This document shows, piece after piece, positions 16,099 to 24,927 of a DNA stretch of 64,000 bases. Source of the DNA: Mycobacterium xenopi (lineage in GTDB: Bacteria; Actinomycetota; Actinomycetes; Mycobacteriales; Mycobacteriaceae); the NCBI RefSeq assembly GCF_009936235.1, contig NZ_AP022314.1:496001-560000 (forward strand), read 5' to 3'. Positions within the stretch are counted from its first letter, which is position 1. Each line of letters starts with the position of its first letter. The position numbers were made by a program, and so were the translations under genes. The notes beneath the pieces are model-generated. The model had not been told where the DNA came from. It ran no database searches and was given only the letters and a program-made list of their open reading frames with translations.

Positions 16099-16820
16099 TC
16101 CAGCTCCCAGACCGCCGTCACCGAGAAATCCACTGTCTGCTGGCCGGGTTTCAGCGGAACCTCGGTGGCCATCGGTGCCCGAGGCAACGGCGTTGGAGTG
16201 GGTGTAGCGGAGGTTTCCCAGATCGAAATCACTTCACCTAAGCGGAGTCCCGATAGCCGCGCGTACTGGTCGGCTCGATCCCTGGCGTCGTTGAACGCGC
16301 GAGCCCGCGCGTCCTTTACCAACTGGGAATCGTTCTCGATGGAATAGCGCACGGAATTGATTCGGGTGGCGTCGCCGCCGGCGCTGACGATGACGGCCAG
16401 CACATGCGACGCCGAATCCAGCTTGCGAACCTTGACCTGGATCGAGTGTTCGGCGTGGTAGCCGGTGATGTTTCCTTCGCCGCCGCCGTACTGGGGTTGC
16501 ACGCTGACATTCGTCGTACTGATATCCGGCGGACTCACTCCAGCGTCTGTGAGCGCGTTGATGACCGCTTGCTGCCGTTCGTTTGTCCGGTTCATCGCGG
16601 TTGTGACGTCGGGCGCAGTCAATTCGATGCCGGCGTCGACGGTCAACGTATCCGGAACACCCTGAGCTTGGCTCGACCCCGTGACGGTGACTTGGCGGGT
16701 ATTGTCGTCGACCGATGCCGTGCCGGCATCGCACGCGGACACCGCGACCGCTGTGACACTTAGCGCTAGCACAGCACGCAACCACGGTTTCCCGCTCGTA
16801 GCCAAGGACATGACTGGCAC
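16095..16820 (-). CDS. lpqG: SIMPL-domain lipoprotein LpqG
   Basis: 241 residues. The N-terminus has a signal peptide ending in a lipobox, VAVSAC, so it is an exported lipoprotein. The rest is a SIMPL (DUF541) domain: VTVTGSSQAQGVPDTL, then repeated oscillating strands with GVSPPDISTTNVSVQPQY. SIMPL domains form oligomeric rings in other bacteria, but their role is poorly defined. Gene position beside hpt, convergent, matches lpqG (Rv3623). An alternative start is Met4. It appears intact. Confidence 0.9.
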   Translation of the reverse strand: MPVMSLATSGKPWLRAVLALSVTAVAVSACDAGTASVDDNTRQVTVTGSSQAQGVPDTLTVDAGIELTAPDVTTAMNRTNERQQAVINALTDAGVSPPDISTTNVSVQPQYGGGEGNITGYHAEHSIQVKVRKLDSASHVLAVIVSAGGDATRINSVRYSIENDSQLVKDARARAFNDARDRADQYARLSGLRLGEVISIWETSATPTPTPLPRAPMATEVPLKPGQQTVDFSVTAVWELD

Positions 16821-16831
16821 CCTAGCGTTTG

Positions 16832-18463
16832 TCAGAACGGCGGATCGTCAGGCAGGGGTTCCAGCGGGGGAGGTCGCCAATCGGGCGGCAGCTCTTCGGG
16901 TTCTCGAGGATCGTTCACCCAGGTACAAAAGGGGCTGGTGCTCGGTGTGCCCTTGAACAAAAACAGCATGTCGCGCATATGGTTTCGAAACTTGCGGGCA
17001 TCGATCTCTTGTTTGCGGGCCTCTTCGAGGTAACGCCGTGCTTTGTTGACGGGCCGCTGCTCGCGATTGTGCTTGCGCGCGCAGGCGATTCGAGCTGCGC
17101 GTTGCTTCGAGCGGCTGCGGCGGCTCGGTGTAGGTGCTACGCACACGGGAGCGCGCAGCTGCGGGAAAAGGTCTAATCCCTCGGGCACGGTGCGATAGGT
17201 GTGCCCTGCGGGTGAGACCCAGATCACTGTGCCGTCCGCCAGCTGCCTATCACGCCACCCACCGAAAGTCTTCAGCCGGTGATGTTGGCGGCAAAGGCAT
17301 TTCAGATTCCATGGCACAGTCAACCCACCAGCTTTCGGGTTGGCATGGTTGAACGGAATCGTATGGTCGATATCACAGACCATGGCCGGGCGGCTGCATC
17401 CTGGGAACCGACACGTCAAATCCCGGCACCGGATCGCCCGTTCCAGCGCCGCGGACGGTTGATACCGCAAGGCCTCCGCTGGCGTCACCCTAAAATCAGC
17501 CAACCTTATCGATGCAGCCGCGGCGAGCTGGCGAACCTGCTCGGCGTCGATGACACCGCAGCCCTCGAGGTAGCCGGGCTGGGCGCTGTCGCCGTAGACC
17601 GTTTGCCCGCTGGCCACCACATTCACGACGACTTGTGCACCACCCATATCGCGACCTTCGGTGCTCGCGGTTTTCTTGGGGCAGAACGATTTTCCGCAGC
17701 AGCACGCCAGGCGACGTCCTTCAGTGAGCGCGGCGAGCGCATCGGCGCGGCGCTGATCCAGTGTTCGCGGATCGTCTGGGCACACTTGTTTGGCCAATTC
17801 CGATAGCCGCCGGTCGAATGCCGTGGCCGCCGACGCCGCTACGGTGCCATGAATCTCTGCCATGCCATGCTCACCGGCGATGGTCGCGATGTACCGGTCA
17901 TCCTCGGCGCGCCGGCGACGCTCACGGGCGGCATCGGGATCGGCGACGCGCACTGCGGCATCGACGGCATTGACTATGCGCTGCCGCGACCAGCCCTGCC
18001 ACTTGCCGATACGGGACGCCAGCGACTCGTCGAGCTTCGCGATCACTGTCTCATCGGTGACCAAGTCGGTGCGGCTAATGATCAATCGCACCGTGCGCCA
18101 ATCAGTTCGGCCTTCGGCAAGCAGTGCAGCTACCTGAGGGAGCCGAGTGTCGAGCGCGTTGGCGTACGAGACCACATAGCTCGCGGCCGTCGGGGACAGA
18201 TTCATCACCGCGGCCACCTCGGCCGTCGTCTGATCGAACCCGTCGATCACCGCATAGCCGCGCTCGGTATCGGCTGGCTCTGGCTCGGCCAACCGCTGTT
18301 GCAGCAGGGCCGCCACCGCCGCCAGCCGCCGCGCCACCAGTATCGACTCCAGCCGATGTGCCGACCCGATCACCTCCACCAGCGCCGATGCCTGCAGAGT
18401 AGCCGTCGCGGCGGGCTCACCGACCCCGGCGGCCTCCAGCGGATCAGTCGCGGTGTCAAACAT
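16832..18463 (-). CDS. 13E12-family HNH endonuclease-domain protein
   Basis: 543 residues from an ATG at 18463 (MFDTATDPLEAAGVGE). The N-terminal two thirds are the DUF222 domain typical of the mycobacterial 13E12 repeat family. The C-terminal HNH nuclease domain has CRFPGCSRPAMVCDIDHTIP with NLKCLCRQHHRLK, giving the zinc cysteines and HNH residues. The tail is basic and Pro-rich. These genes occur in several copies per genome, contain target sites for some mycobacterial prophages, and often mark exchange breakpoints; a biological role for the protein is not settled. It sits at the border between conserved lpqG and the metal-resistance island. It appears intact. Confidence 0.9.
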   Translation of the reverse strand: MFDTATDPLEAAGVGEPAATATLQASALVEVIGSAHRLESILVARRLAAVAALLQQRLAEPEPADTERGYAVIDGFDQTTAEVAAVMNLSPTAASYVVSYANALDTRLPQVAALLAEGRTDWRTVRLIISRTDLVTDETVIAKLDESLASRIGKWQGWSRQRIVNAVDAAVRVADPDAARERRRRAEDDRYIATIAGEHGMAEIHGTVAASAATAFDRRLSELAKQVCPDDPRTLDQRRADALAALTEGRRLACCCGKSFCPKKTASTEGRDMGGAQVVVNVVASGQTVYGDSAQPGYLEGCGVIDAEQVRQLAAAASIRLADFRVTPAEALRYQPSAALERAIRCRDLTCRFPGCSRPAMVCDIDHTIPFNHANPKAGGLTVPWNLKCLCRQHHRLKTFGGWRDRQLADGTVIWVSPAGHTYRTVPEGLDLFPQLRAPVCVAPTPSRRSRSKQRAARIACARKHNREQRPVNKARRYLEEARKQEIDARKFRNHMRDMLFLFKGTPSTSPFCTWVNDPREPEELPPDWRPPPLEPLPDDPPF

Positions 18464-18631
18464 AGTTTCGACGATAGGTGGCTGCACTGACGGCGACGTC
18501 GACCGAGGCGGCTCATGGTCCGGGTTATCCACAGTTGCGGATCTGTCCACAACCTTGGCCGGCGAGACTGATACTCGAATCACGCCACGCAGTGGTATTG
18601 CCCCGACAGGGAACCGCGGACCTGAGCAGGT

Positions 18632-19402
18632 TTATGCAGCGGGTTTGATGGCGCGGACGGTCGCAGCGTGGATCCCGTCGGCAACCTGATGGGTGAAAGT
18701 GATTGACACGTCGGTGAATCCGGCCGCGGTCAGTCCGTCTAGGTATTCCTGTCTGGACAGTGCGCCGGCGATGCAGCCGACATAGGGACCGCGCTCGGCT
18801 CGGTCGGCCGCACTCAAAGGGTCTTCTGCGACTACATCCGAGATCCCAATGCGGCCGCCGGGAACCAGAACACGAAAAATCTCGGCGAGCGCAGCAGTCT
18901 TGTCGACCGACAGGTTGATCACGCAATTCGAAATGATCACGTCCACTGATTCGTCAGGCAGCGGAACGTCTTCGATGGTGCCCTTGAGGAACTCGACATT
19001 GGTGATACCGGCTTTCGCCTGGTTCGCCTCGGCGAGCGCAAGCATCTCGTCGGTCATGTCGACGCCATAGGCGTACCCGTTTGGCCCTACTCGCCGTGCG
19101 GATAGCAACACGTCGATCCCGCCGCCCGAACCCAGGTCGAGGACGTGTTCACCCGGGCGCAGCTCGGCCACCGCGGTCGGGTTGCCGCAGCCCAGGCTGG
19201 CGGCAACGGCCTCGGCCGGCACTTCGGATTGCTCGCCGTCGCTGTAGAGGCCGACGCCGAAACTGGGATCGACTTCGACCCGCCCACAGCAACCCGCCGC
19301 GCTGATCAGATGTGCGTTGGTGTCGACCGAAGTCACCGCGACGGCGGCTTCGGCGTAGCGAGCTCGAATTTGTTCGCGAAGCTTGGTGTCCTGGTCACCC
19401 AT
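18632..19402 (-). CDS. arsM: Arsenite S-adenosylmethionine methyltransferase
   Basis: 256 residues. The SAM-binding motif VLDLGSGGGIDVL lies near residues 89-101. The cysteines that ArsM enzymes use to bind As(III) are present: a CC pair near 38 (AAGCCGRV), C in SNCVINLS near 159, and C in GCIAGALSRQEYL near 210. It methylates arsenite to volatile or less reactive species in the cytosol. It is divergent from an ArsR-family repressor gene with a 60-base shared promoter region, which suggests arsenite-inducible expression. Confidence 0.92.
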   Translation of the reverse strand: MGDQDTKLREQIRARYAEAAVAVTSVDTNAHLISAAGCCGRVEVDPSFGVGLYSDGEQSEVPAEAVAASLGCGNPTAVAELRPGEHVLDLGSGGGIDVLLSARRVGPNGYAYGVDMTDEMLALAEANQAKAGITNVEFLKGTIEDVPLPDESVDVIISNCVINLSVDKTAALAEIFRVLVPGGRIGISDVVAEDPLSAADRAERGPYVGCIAGALSRQEYLDGLTAAGFTDVSITFTHQVADGIHAATVRAIKPAA

Positions 19403-19462
19403 CTATCTGAGACTCTGCTTCACAGATCGATAGCTGTCAATATGTATGGCAGAATCGGCACC
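19403..19462. promoter_or_regulatory. arsM/arsR divergent promoter-operator region
   Basis: This 60-base gap holds the promoters of both genes. ACAGATCGATAGCTGT (about 19421-19436) has matching ACAG/CTGT ends and a central ATCGAT, and is a candidate ArsR operator. The dyad is imperfect, so the call rests mainly on position. Confidence 0.4.
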
Positions 19463-19897
19463 ATGACGGGAATTCCGACAACCACGAACCCGGTTTTCGC
19501 TGATTTTTCGGCGTGCTGCGACCCGATCACCGGTGGTGTGCTGGACACCGCCGCCGCGGAGCGACTAGCGGCGGTGCTTAAGGCGCTGGCCGAGCCGACC
19601 CGGCTGCGGCTGGTGTCGTTGATTGCGGCGCATGACCGAGCCGAGGCCTGCGTGTGCGATCTGACCGATCCTGTGGGGCTGTCACAGCCAACCGTGTCCC
19701 ATCACCTGAGGATTCTTGCCGACGCTGGGCTGATCGAACGTGACCAGCGCGGCAAGTGGGCGTATTACCGCCTGATTCCGGGTGTTTTGGATGCGCTGGC
19801 CGGCGTGCTGGCCACAGCCGATCGCCGCCGACGCGCCGCAGACTCAGCACAACAAGTGCGCGTTGAGCGGCTTGCACCTGGCAGACGGCGGAGCTGA
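19463..19897 (+). CDS. arsR: ArsR/SmtB-family metalloregulator
   Basis: 144 residues from the ATG at 19463; an upstream ATG at 19442 would place the start inside the promoter. The winged-helix domain is complete: ALAEPTRLRLVSLI, the metal-site helix EACVCDLTD, recognition helix SQPTVSHHLRILADAGLI, and wing RDQRGKWAYYRL. The CVC pair is the classic As(III) site, and a CC pair in FSACCDP near residue 16 may contribute. It should repress the divergent arsM until arsenite binds. The 3' end overlaps the remnant of a MerR-type regulator. Confidence 0.92.
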   Translation: MTGIPTTTNPVFADFSACCDPITGGVLDTAAAERLAAVLKALAEPTRLRLVSLIAAHDRAEACVCDLTDPVGLSQPTVSHHLRILADAGLIERDQRGKWAYYRLIPGVLDALAGVLATADRRRRAADSAQQVRVERLAPGRRRS

Positions 19898-20108
19898 TGG
19901 CTGCGAGGACGCCGAAAGGATGGCTCGCAGCCGGATCGCCGAGCTTCAGCATCGCATCGATGAATTGACAGCCATGCGCGATGCTCTGGCACAGCTTGTC
20001 GCGAGTTGTCGTCAGCCGCGGGCGAAGCGCCCATGCCCAATCCTGGACGCGATTGGAACCGCAGCTGACACAACAACATCCGTAACCGGAGGCCACAATG
20101 AGAATTGA
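19869..20108 (+). pseudogene. MerR-family regulator, C-terminal fragment
   Basis: The frame in this stretch reads LHLADGGADGCEDAERMARS, then RIAELQHRIDELTAMRDALA and QLVASCRQPRAKRPCPIL. This is the dimerisation coiled coil and cysteine-containing effector end of a mercury or other heavy-metal MerR regulator (AELxxRIxELxAMRxALxxL ... CPIL). The DNA-binding half is missing, replaced by the end of arsR. Its last codons overlap the start of the following thioredoxin-like gene. Together with the following genes it marks a decayed mercury-resistance operon. Not functional as a regulator. Confidence 0.6.
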
Positions 20109-20388
20109 ATTGCTCACCTCGCCCGGATGCCCCAACGCGGCTACGGCCAGAAAAATCATCACCGACTGCCTGGCCGACCTCGGCATCGAATTGCCGATCC
20201 TCGAGCGGATCGGTCCTTTTCCGTCGCCGACGGTCTTGGTCGACGGTTTCGACGTGATGCGCGCGGCCCGGGCTCAGGTCGGGCATGCGTGTCGACTCGA
20301 CTTGCCGACTGCGCAACAGGTCTGCGACGCACTGCGGGCCCGTCGCCGCGCAATTGGGCGTGCGGACCACGATGACATCGATGTCTGA
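20098..20388 (+). CDS. Small thioredoxin-like protein, alkylmercury-lyase-associated type
   Basis: 96 residues, MRIELLTSPGCPNAATARKI ... GPFPSPTVLVDGFDVM. The beta-alpha-beta start with GCPN (one cysteine, no CxxC) and the SPTVLVDG strand are typical of the short thioredoxin-fold proteins encoded next to merB in actinobacteria. It may carry or transfer thiol-bound metal in the cytosol; this is inferred from association. It still reads as an intact frame, but both its neighbours are broken, so it may be on the way to loss. Another cysteine occurs near residue 63 (GHACRLD). Confidence 0.6.
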   Translation: MRIELLTSPGCPNAATARKIITDCLADLGIELPILERIGPFPSPTVLVDGFDVMRAARAQVGHACRLDLPTAQQVCDALRARRRAIGRADHDDIDV

Positions 20389-21093
20389 ACCCGCCATGGG
20401 GCAAGGGTCGTTTGATGACGCCAGCGTGATTGGCGGTGCGACGAGTCAAACCTGTTGCCAGCCAATACTGTCGCGGCCGAACTGGCGAAAACTGTTCGGC
20501 GGCCTCAACACTGCCGATGCGAGGGTGCATCTGATCCGTGCCGCGTTGCGCCTGCCGGCAGCCGGTGAGCCGGGTCACTAAGTCGCAGCTGGCGGATGCC
20601 GTCGGTGTGCCCGAACTCGATCTCGACGACGCGCGGCCGGGACATTGAATACGACGACCAGGGCCGCATCGTCGAGTGGGGGATAATTACGAAGCCCACC
20701 CCGCACAAATTCACCATCGACAGATGCCAGCGGCGCACCGCCAGCGTCGAGACTCGCTGCCCGACAACGGGAACCGTCATCAGACTCACCGTCGCACCCG
20801 AGGTCGGTGTTACCGCGCTGGACCCACCGCGGCGGTCGTATCCATCGTCCACCCGAGCCGGGTCGACCCAGCCGCGGTGCAAGTCACCGGCTGCAATTCG
20901 CAGCACTTCTTCGCCGCCGCAGCCCGCCCGCGATTGGCAGTCCCGCTACCCTGGGATGACGGTATTGCCCGTCGCGGAAGCCTACAGCCTGCTGCGGCCA
21001 TTGGCCGACGCGATCCTTGGCGGCGACCGCCTTCATCACGGCGACACCCGCATGCCGTATCGACCCGGTCAGCCACTGCCCGACGAGCGCTAA
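20380..21093 (+). pseudogene. Alkylmercury lyase MerB remnant
   Basis: Fragments of MerB are spread over several frames. They are an N-terminal helical part NWRKLFGGL...LIRAALRLPA, then VTKSQLADAVGVPELDLDD, IEYDDQGRIVEWGIITKPTP, VETRCPTTGTVIRLTVAPE, VVSIVHPS, TGCNSQHFF and DWQSRYPGMTVLPVAEAYSL. At least four frame changes are needed to read it. The segment after HKFTID that should contain the catalytic cysteine (YxWCALDTL-type) is deleted. The enzyme would cleave carbon-mercury bonds; this copy cannot. It would have been co-translated with the thioredoxin-like gene, whose end it overlaps. No merA is present. Confidence 0.75.
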
Positions 21094-21168
21094 CCCGGCA
21101 TCAGCAGGCGCACAACTCGGCGTAGCGCTCACACGCGGATCAGCGGTCGCCGATTCTGTGATAAAGAG

Positions 21169-22578
21169 ATGCGAATGAGCTTCCCTAAGTCCGCATCCGT
21201 TGCACCAGATGTCGGATATGAACGGGGCCTGTCGGCGCGCACTGTCCAGATGATGGCGATCGGCGGCGCGATCGGGACCGGCCTCTTCTACGGGGCGGGT
21301 GCCGGCATCGAGCAGGCCGGCCCGGCGTTGATTTTGGCGTACATGGTTGGCGGTCTGGTGGTCTTCGTCATCATGCGTGCCCTCGGCGAGTTGCTGGTCT
21401 ACCGGCCGGTGTCGGGCAGCATGTCCGAGTACGCCGAGGAATTCCTGGGGCGTTTCGCCGGTTTCGCCAACGGCTGGACGTACTGGGCGGTGTGGACCAC
21501 CACGTGCATGGCCGAGATCACTGTCGCGGGAAAGTACGTGAGGTTCTGGTGGCCTGCCATACCCGAGTGGGTGACGGCATTGGTGGTGCTGACGATCCTG
21601 TTTGCCGCCAACCTGATTTCGGTGAAGATTTTCGGGGAGGCGGAATTTTGGTTCTCGATGATCAAAGTGGCAGCCATCATCGGTATGATTGTTTTGGGAA
21701 TCGTTGTGCTGCTCCCTATTCCGGGCATTGGCCCCAACGCCGGACCGTCGATCGCCAATTTGTGGAACGATCACGGGATCTTCCCCACCGGCGTGAGCCA
21801 AGCGCTGCTGAGTCTTCAGACCGTGGTGTTCGCCTACGTCGGCGTGGAGCTCGTCGGCGTCACCGCCGGTGAAGCGGAAAATCCGAAGATCACGTTGCGC
21901 AAGGCAATTAATACGTTGCCGTTCCGCATCGGATTGTTCTATGTCGGCGCGTTGCTGGTCATTCTGTCGGTACGCGGATGGCGACACTTCCACAGCGGCC
22001 AGAGTCCATTCGTCGCAGTGTTCAACTACGTCAATATCCCGGCGGCAGCCGGGATCGTCAACTTCATCCTGCTGACCGCCGCGCTGTCGTCGTGCAATGC
22101 GGGCATCTACTCCACGGGCCGTATGGTGCACAGCCTGTCCGAACGACGCGAAGCGCCAGCGGCTATGCAGGCCTTGAGTTCCCGCCATGTGCCGCTGCTG
22201 GCGATCAGCTTCTCGGCTCTGGTGATGGGTCTCGGGGTGTTCGTCAACTGGCTTTCTCCCGACAAAGCCTTCGCCTATATCACCTCGGTGTCTGCGATTG
22301 GAATCATCTTCGTGTGGGCCTCAATCCTGGCCTCGCACATGGTGTATCGGCGACGCGCGGCCGCGGGAAAACTGCCGGCTTCCGACTATCGGCTGCCAGG
22401 CGCACCGGTGACCACTGCAGTGGCCCTGGCATTCCTTGCCCTGGTGGTCGTCCTGCTGTTCTTCAGCGCGCATGGGCGCATGGCGATCTTGGTCGGCGTC
22501 ATCTGGCTGGCGCTCGTGTCGATCGGTTACGTTGCTCAGCGTGCCCAGACCCCAGCTCATTTGGAGAACGACTGCTGA
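21169..22578 (+). CDS. Amino acid permease, APC superfamily (AAT type)
   Basis: 469 residues with about 12 membrane helices. The first carries the substrate-binding GGAIGTGLFYGAG motif (around residues 30-42); GELLVYRPVSGSMSEYAEE and NGWTYW follow, and EAENPKITLRKAIN is the conserved cytosolic loop. This family imports amino acids such as GABA, aspartate or branched-chain residues by proton symport. M. tuberculosis has several paralogues (GabP, AnsP, CycA, RocE types) and I cannot assign a substrate. Start is 21169 or the ATG two codons later. It is the only intact gene between the mer remnants and the PBP4-like gene, with which it is convergent (22-base overlap). Confidence 0.85.
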   Translation: MRMSFPKSASVAPDVGYERGLSARTVQMMAIGGAIGTGLFYGAGAGIEQAGPALILAYMVGGLVVFVIMRALGELLVYRPVSGSMSEYAEEFLGRFAGFANGWTYWAVWTTTCMAEITVAGKYVRFWWPAIPEWVTALVVLTILFAANLISVKIFGEAEFWFSMIKVAAIIGMIVLGIVVLLPIPGIGPNAGPSIANLWNDHGIFPTGVSQALLSLQTVVFAYVGVELVGVTAGEAENPKITLRKAINTLPFRIGLFYVGALLVILSVRGWRHFHSGQSPFVAVFNYVNIPAAAGIVNFILLTAALSSCNAGIYSTGRMVHSLSERREAPAAMQALSSRHVPLLAISFSALVMGLGVFVNWLSPDKAFAYITSVSAIGIIFVWASILASHMVYRRRAAAGKLPASDYRLPGAPVTTAVALAFLALVVVLLFFSAHGRMAILVGVIWLALVSIGYVAQRAQTPAHLENDC

Positions 22579-24140
22579 AGCGCTGCTGCCACCATTCCGA
22601 CATCGTCGTTGGCTTGCCGCAGACCGGTGGGCACATCAGGGTAGACGGCACCGCTCATCGACAGGTCGAAGACTAGATGGTGACCGTTGTCGGTGGTGAG
22701 GTATCCCGCCAGGCGCTGCACGTTGACCAGGGCGCGACCTGTCGCCGGGTCGGCTACCGCTACGGTTCCAGTCTTGGCTTGCACCTTTCCCTTTGCCGGG
22801 CTGTGCGCGCCGACGGCCGCTATCGTGCCGCTTCGGCCCAAGACCGGCTGTCCGGCGACGAAAGCCGGTCCCCACGGCTGCCTGGCCGCCCACCCGACCC
22901 AACTGGTCATCTGCCGAGGGGTCGCCGATGCCGGGTAGGCGCCCTCGCCGTCGGTCAACACGACGGCGTCGGACCGCAAACCGGCTTTGTCGACGACGGC
23001 GCGGACAGTGCGCAACCCGTCGGAGCAATCGGTGGATCCGGATTTAGTTGCCAGCAAGCACAGCATCGCGTTGGCGCCGACGTTGTAGCTGGTGCGTAGA
23101 ATCATCGAACCGAACGCCTGCAACGGCGGTGACTGCAGCGACGCCAACCGGCGGCGAGCTGAATAGCTGTTCGGCGCCGGGAGCCAGTACTGGTTATTGG
23201 GGCCGAGCGCTGGGGCGCTCACCGCAATCCCCACGCGCCCAAGGGCTTCGACAAACAATGTGCGAGCCCATGTCTCGGCGTCCGGCACGTGGTAGATCGT
23301 GAGCTGCGGGCTTCCTTGCGGGATCAGCCCGCTGACGACGAGGTTGTGCGAGTTGGCGGGATCCGCGCTCACCTCGAGGCTCGATGGGTTGCCGGGTTTG
23401 ATGGTCGAGACCTTCGCCTGAACGGTGAAGGCCGTTGTCGACGGTGTGGTTTGGACGATCGCCGGCTGCCCGACGTCACCGGGTGACACGTCGATGTCGA
23501 GGATGTTGTCGTTGACGAAGATTGGCGGAACGCCGCCCTCCTGCCCGGGTGCGTAGCGCCAGATCCGAGTATCGACGATGACGTCGCCGTCGATGGCTTT
23601 CACTCCCTTGGCAGCGATTTGGCGGGCCAAGTCGTTGAGGCCCGCCAACGGATCGTCGCTAACCTTGCGAGCGTTGGGTGCGATGTCGCCGTAGACGTGG
23701 TCGATGCTGTTGGCGTCGAATGCGTCGTCGACGCGGCCGTGCATCGCGCCGCGACCGCCCAACGTGAGATCGCCCGAAGCGACCAGGATGACATCGCCGT
23801 GCACTACGCCGTCGACCGTCGGCGCCGTGGCGTACACCGGTGTGGTCAGCCGGGTGTTGGGGCCGATGGTGTCGTATACCGTGCCGATCGTAAATTGCTT
23901 TGCGGTCGAGCCGGTCAACACCATCTCGTCGGGCCGCTGGCTCAACAGAACTTCTCCGGAGTCGCGATCGGCGACGTCGTAGTTCCACCGCGCCGTTGCA
24001 TATGCCGGTTTCGCCATGATCTGTAGTGCGGCGGCGGGCAGCTGTGCGGTTGCTCCACCGCTGCTCTTCTCGGCGTGGCAGCCAGAGACTAGAGCGACCG
24101 AGAGTGTACCTGTGGCAAAGAGACGTATTACGCCCCGCAA
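22557..24140 (-). CDS. PBP4-like (S13) D-Ala-D-Ala carboxypeptidase lipoprotein
   Basis: Best start is a TTG at 24140, giving 527 residues with a lipoprotein signal LFATGTLSVALVSGC. The frame stays open to 24545 but has no better start near the signal. S13 motifs are present: STAK in LTGSTAKQFTI near residue 72, SYN in LRTSYNVGANAM near 360, and KTG in VQAKTGTVAV near 465. It would act on peptidoglycan at the outer face of the membrane. It is a distant paralogue of the gene at 10254 and has no counterpart at this place in M. tuberculosis. Its 3' end overlaps the permease gene convergently. Confidence 0.8.
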   Translation of the reverse strand: MRGVIRLFATGTLSVALVSGCHAEKSSGGATAQLPAAALQIMAKPAYATARWNYDVADRDSGEVLLSQRPDEMVLTGSTAKQFTIGTVYDTIGPNTRLTTPVYATAPTVDGVVHGDVILVASGDLTLGGRGAMHGRVDDAFDANSIDHVYGDIAPNARKVSDDPLAGLNDLARQIAAKGVKAIDGDVIVDTRIWRYAPGQEGGVPPIFVNDNILDIDVSPGDVGQPAIVQTTPSTTAFTVQAKVSTIKPGNPSSLEVSADPANSHNLVVSGLIPQGSPQLTIYHVPDAETWARTLFVEALGRVGIAVSAPALGPNNQYWLPAPNSYSARRRLASLQSPPLQAFGSMILRTSYNVGANAMLCLLATKSGSTDCSDGLRTVRAVVDKAGLRSDAVVLTDGEGAYPASATPRQMTSWVGWAARQPWGPAFVAGQPVLGRSGTIAAVGAHSPAKGKVQAKTGTVAVADPATGRALVNVQRLAGYLTTDNGHHLVFDLSMSGAVYPDVPTGLRQANDDVGMVAAALQQSFSK

Positions 24141-24215
24141 AGGTCGCTGATGCCACGAGCTATTATCGACCCGGAAGAAGTTGCCGCCCAGGTAATCACA
24201 CCAATCACGTACGGA

Positions 24216-24253
24216 CCAGCCCAGCAGGCATGCATTAGCGCCCGCTGGGCTGG
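24216..24253. terminator. Perfect 10-bp stem-loop between the DUF4189 and PBP4-like genes
   Basis: CCAGCCCAGC (24216-24225) pairs fully with GCTGGGCTGG (24244-24253) around an 18-base loop. It sits between two minus-strand genes, just past the end of the DUF4189 gene. There is no T-tract on either side. A mycobacterial-style terminator lacking U residues is the simplest reading. Confidence 0.45.
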
Positions 24254-24336
24254 GCAACCGGTCACGTCTGGCTAACAGTCTTGCCAGCCGGATGGCCGTG
24301 ACGCAGCTAGCGGGGAAGCCCCCACTTGCAGCATCT

Positions 24337-24807
24337 TCACTCGCCTTCCGACGCGCCGCTGGTGGTTGTCGGAGAAGTGGTGGTGGTCGTCGACGTGCTG
24401 GTTGTGGTTGTGGACGTGCTGGTTGCACCCGCAGGCGGGTTGTTGCATGCAGAGCGGAGGACTGTGCTGCCTGGACTTTGGTTCGTTGCGTTTCGTTCGG
24501 CCTCCTGCTGTGTCGCGCCGCTGTCACCGAAATATTGGTTCCCATTTTGGACGACCGCGCCGCAGTCGGGATACTTGAAGGTGATCAGCACGTTGCATAT
24601 GGGGTTGTTTTGCTGACACTCCGAGCTCGCAGCCAAGTTAGCCTGGTACTCATTCGGCTTATTCGTCGCAACACCAACCGACTTGCCATCCGGCGAGACG
24701 GCAATTGCGCCCCACTCCTCTTGGGCGTTGGCAGCTGGCGCCATCGCGACCGTCAGCACGACTGCTAGTGCGGTACCGGAAGCGGCGATCGTCGTGCGGG
24801 TTCTAAG
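24337..24807 (-). pseudogene. Secreted DUF4189 protein, disrupted by the IS element
   Basis: Removing the IS and one target copy joins the ATG at 26520 (codons MTRPSL) to RTRTTIAASGTALAVVLTVA followed by MAPAANAQEEWGAIAVSPDG. That is an intact signal peptide with an AxA cleavage site and a DUF4189 domain (QEEWGAIA...GxSxG, CxxxxPxC cysteines). The C-terminus is a long Ser/Thr run (STSTTTT...). A ribosome-binding AAAGGAA lies before that ATG. The insertion falls after codon six. As written, the frame stays open into the IS to 24933, but that start would give no proper signal sequence. DUF4189 proteins such as Rv1269c and Rv1813c are small secreted mycobacterial proteins of unclear role. Confidence 0.8.
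24803..24807. repeat. Target-site duplication CTAAG, left copy
   Basis: CTAAG immediately precedes the left end of the IS and is repeated at 26501-26505 immediately after its right end. A direct 5-base duplication is what a cut-and-paste transposase leaves. Confidence 0.85.
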
Positions 24808-24824
24808 CCTAAATCCGTGGATGG
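24808..24824 (+). repeat. IS left terminal inverted repeat
   Basis: 17 bases that match the complement of 26484-26500 except at position 4 (A versus G). Confidence 0.85.
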
Positions 24825-24927
24825 TTCCGGTGATTTGATCGGCGTGTGAACAGCGAAAATGCCTTCTGAACTGGGACAATACGAGTGCTGAGGCCGCATT
24901 TGTCCATAGTCCGGGAAGGCACTTTCG

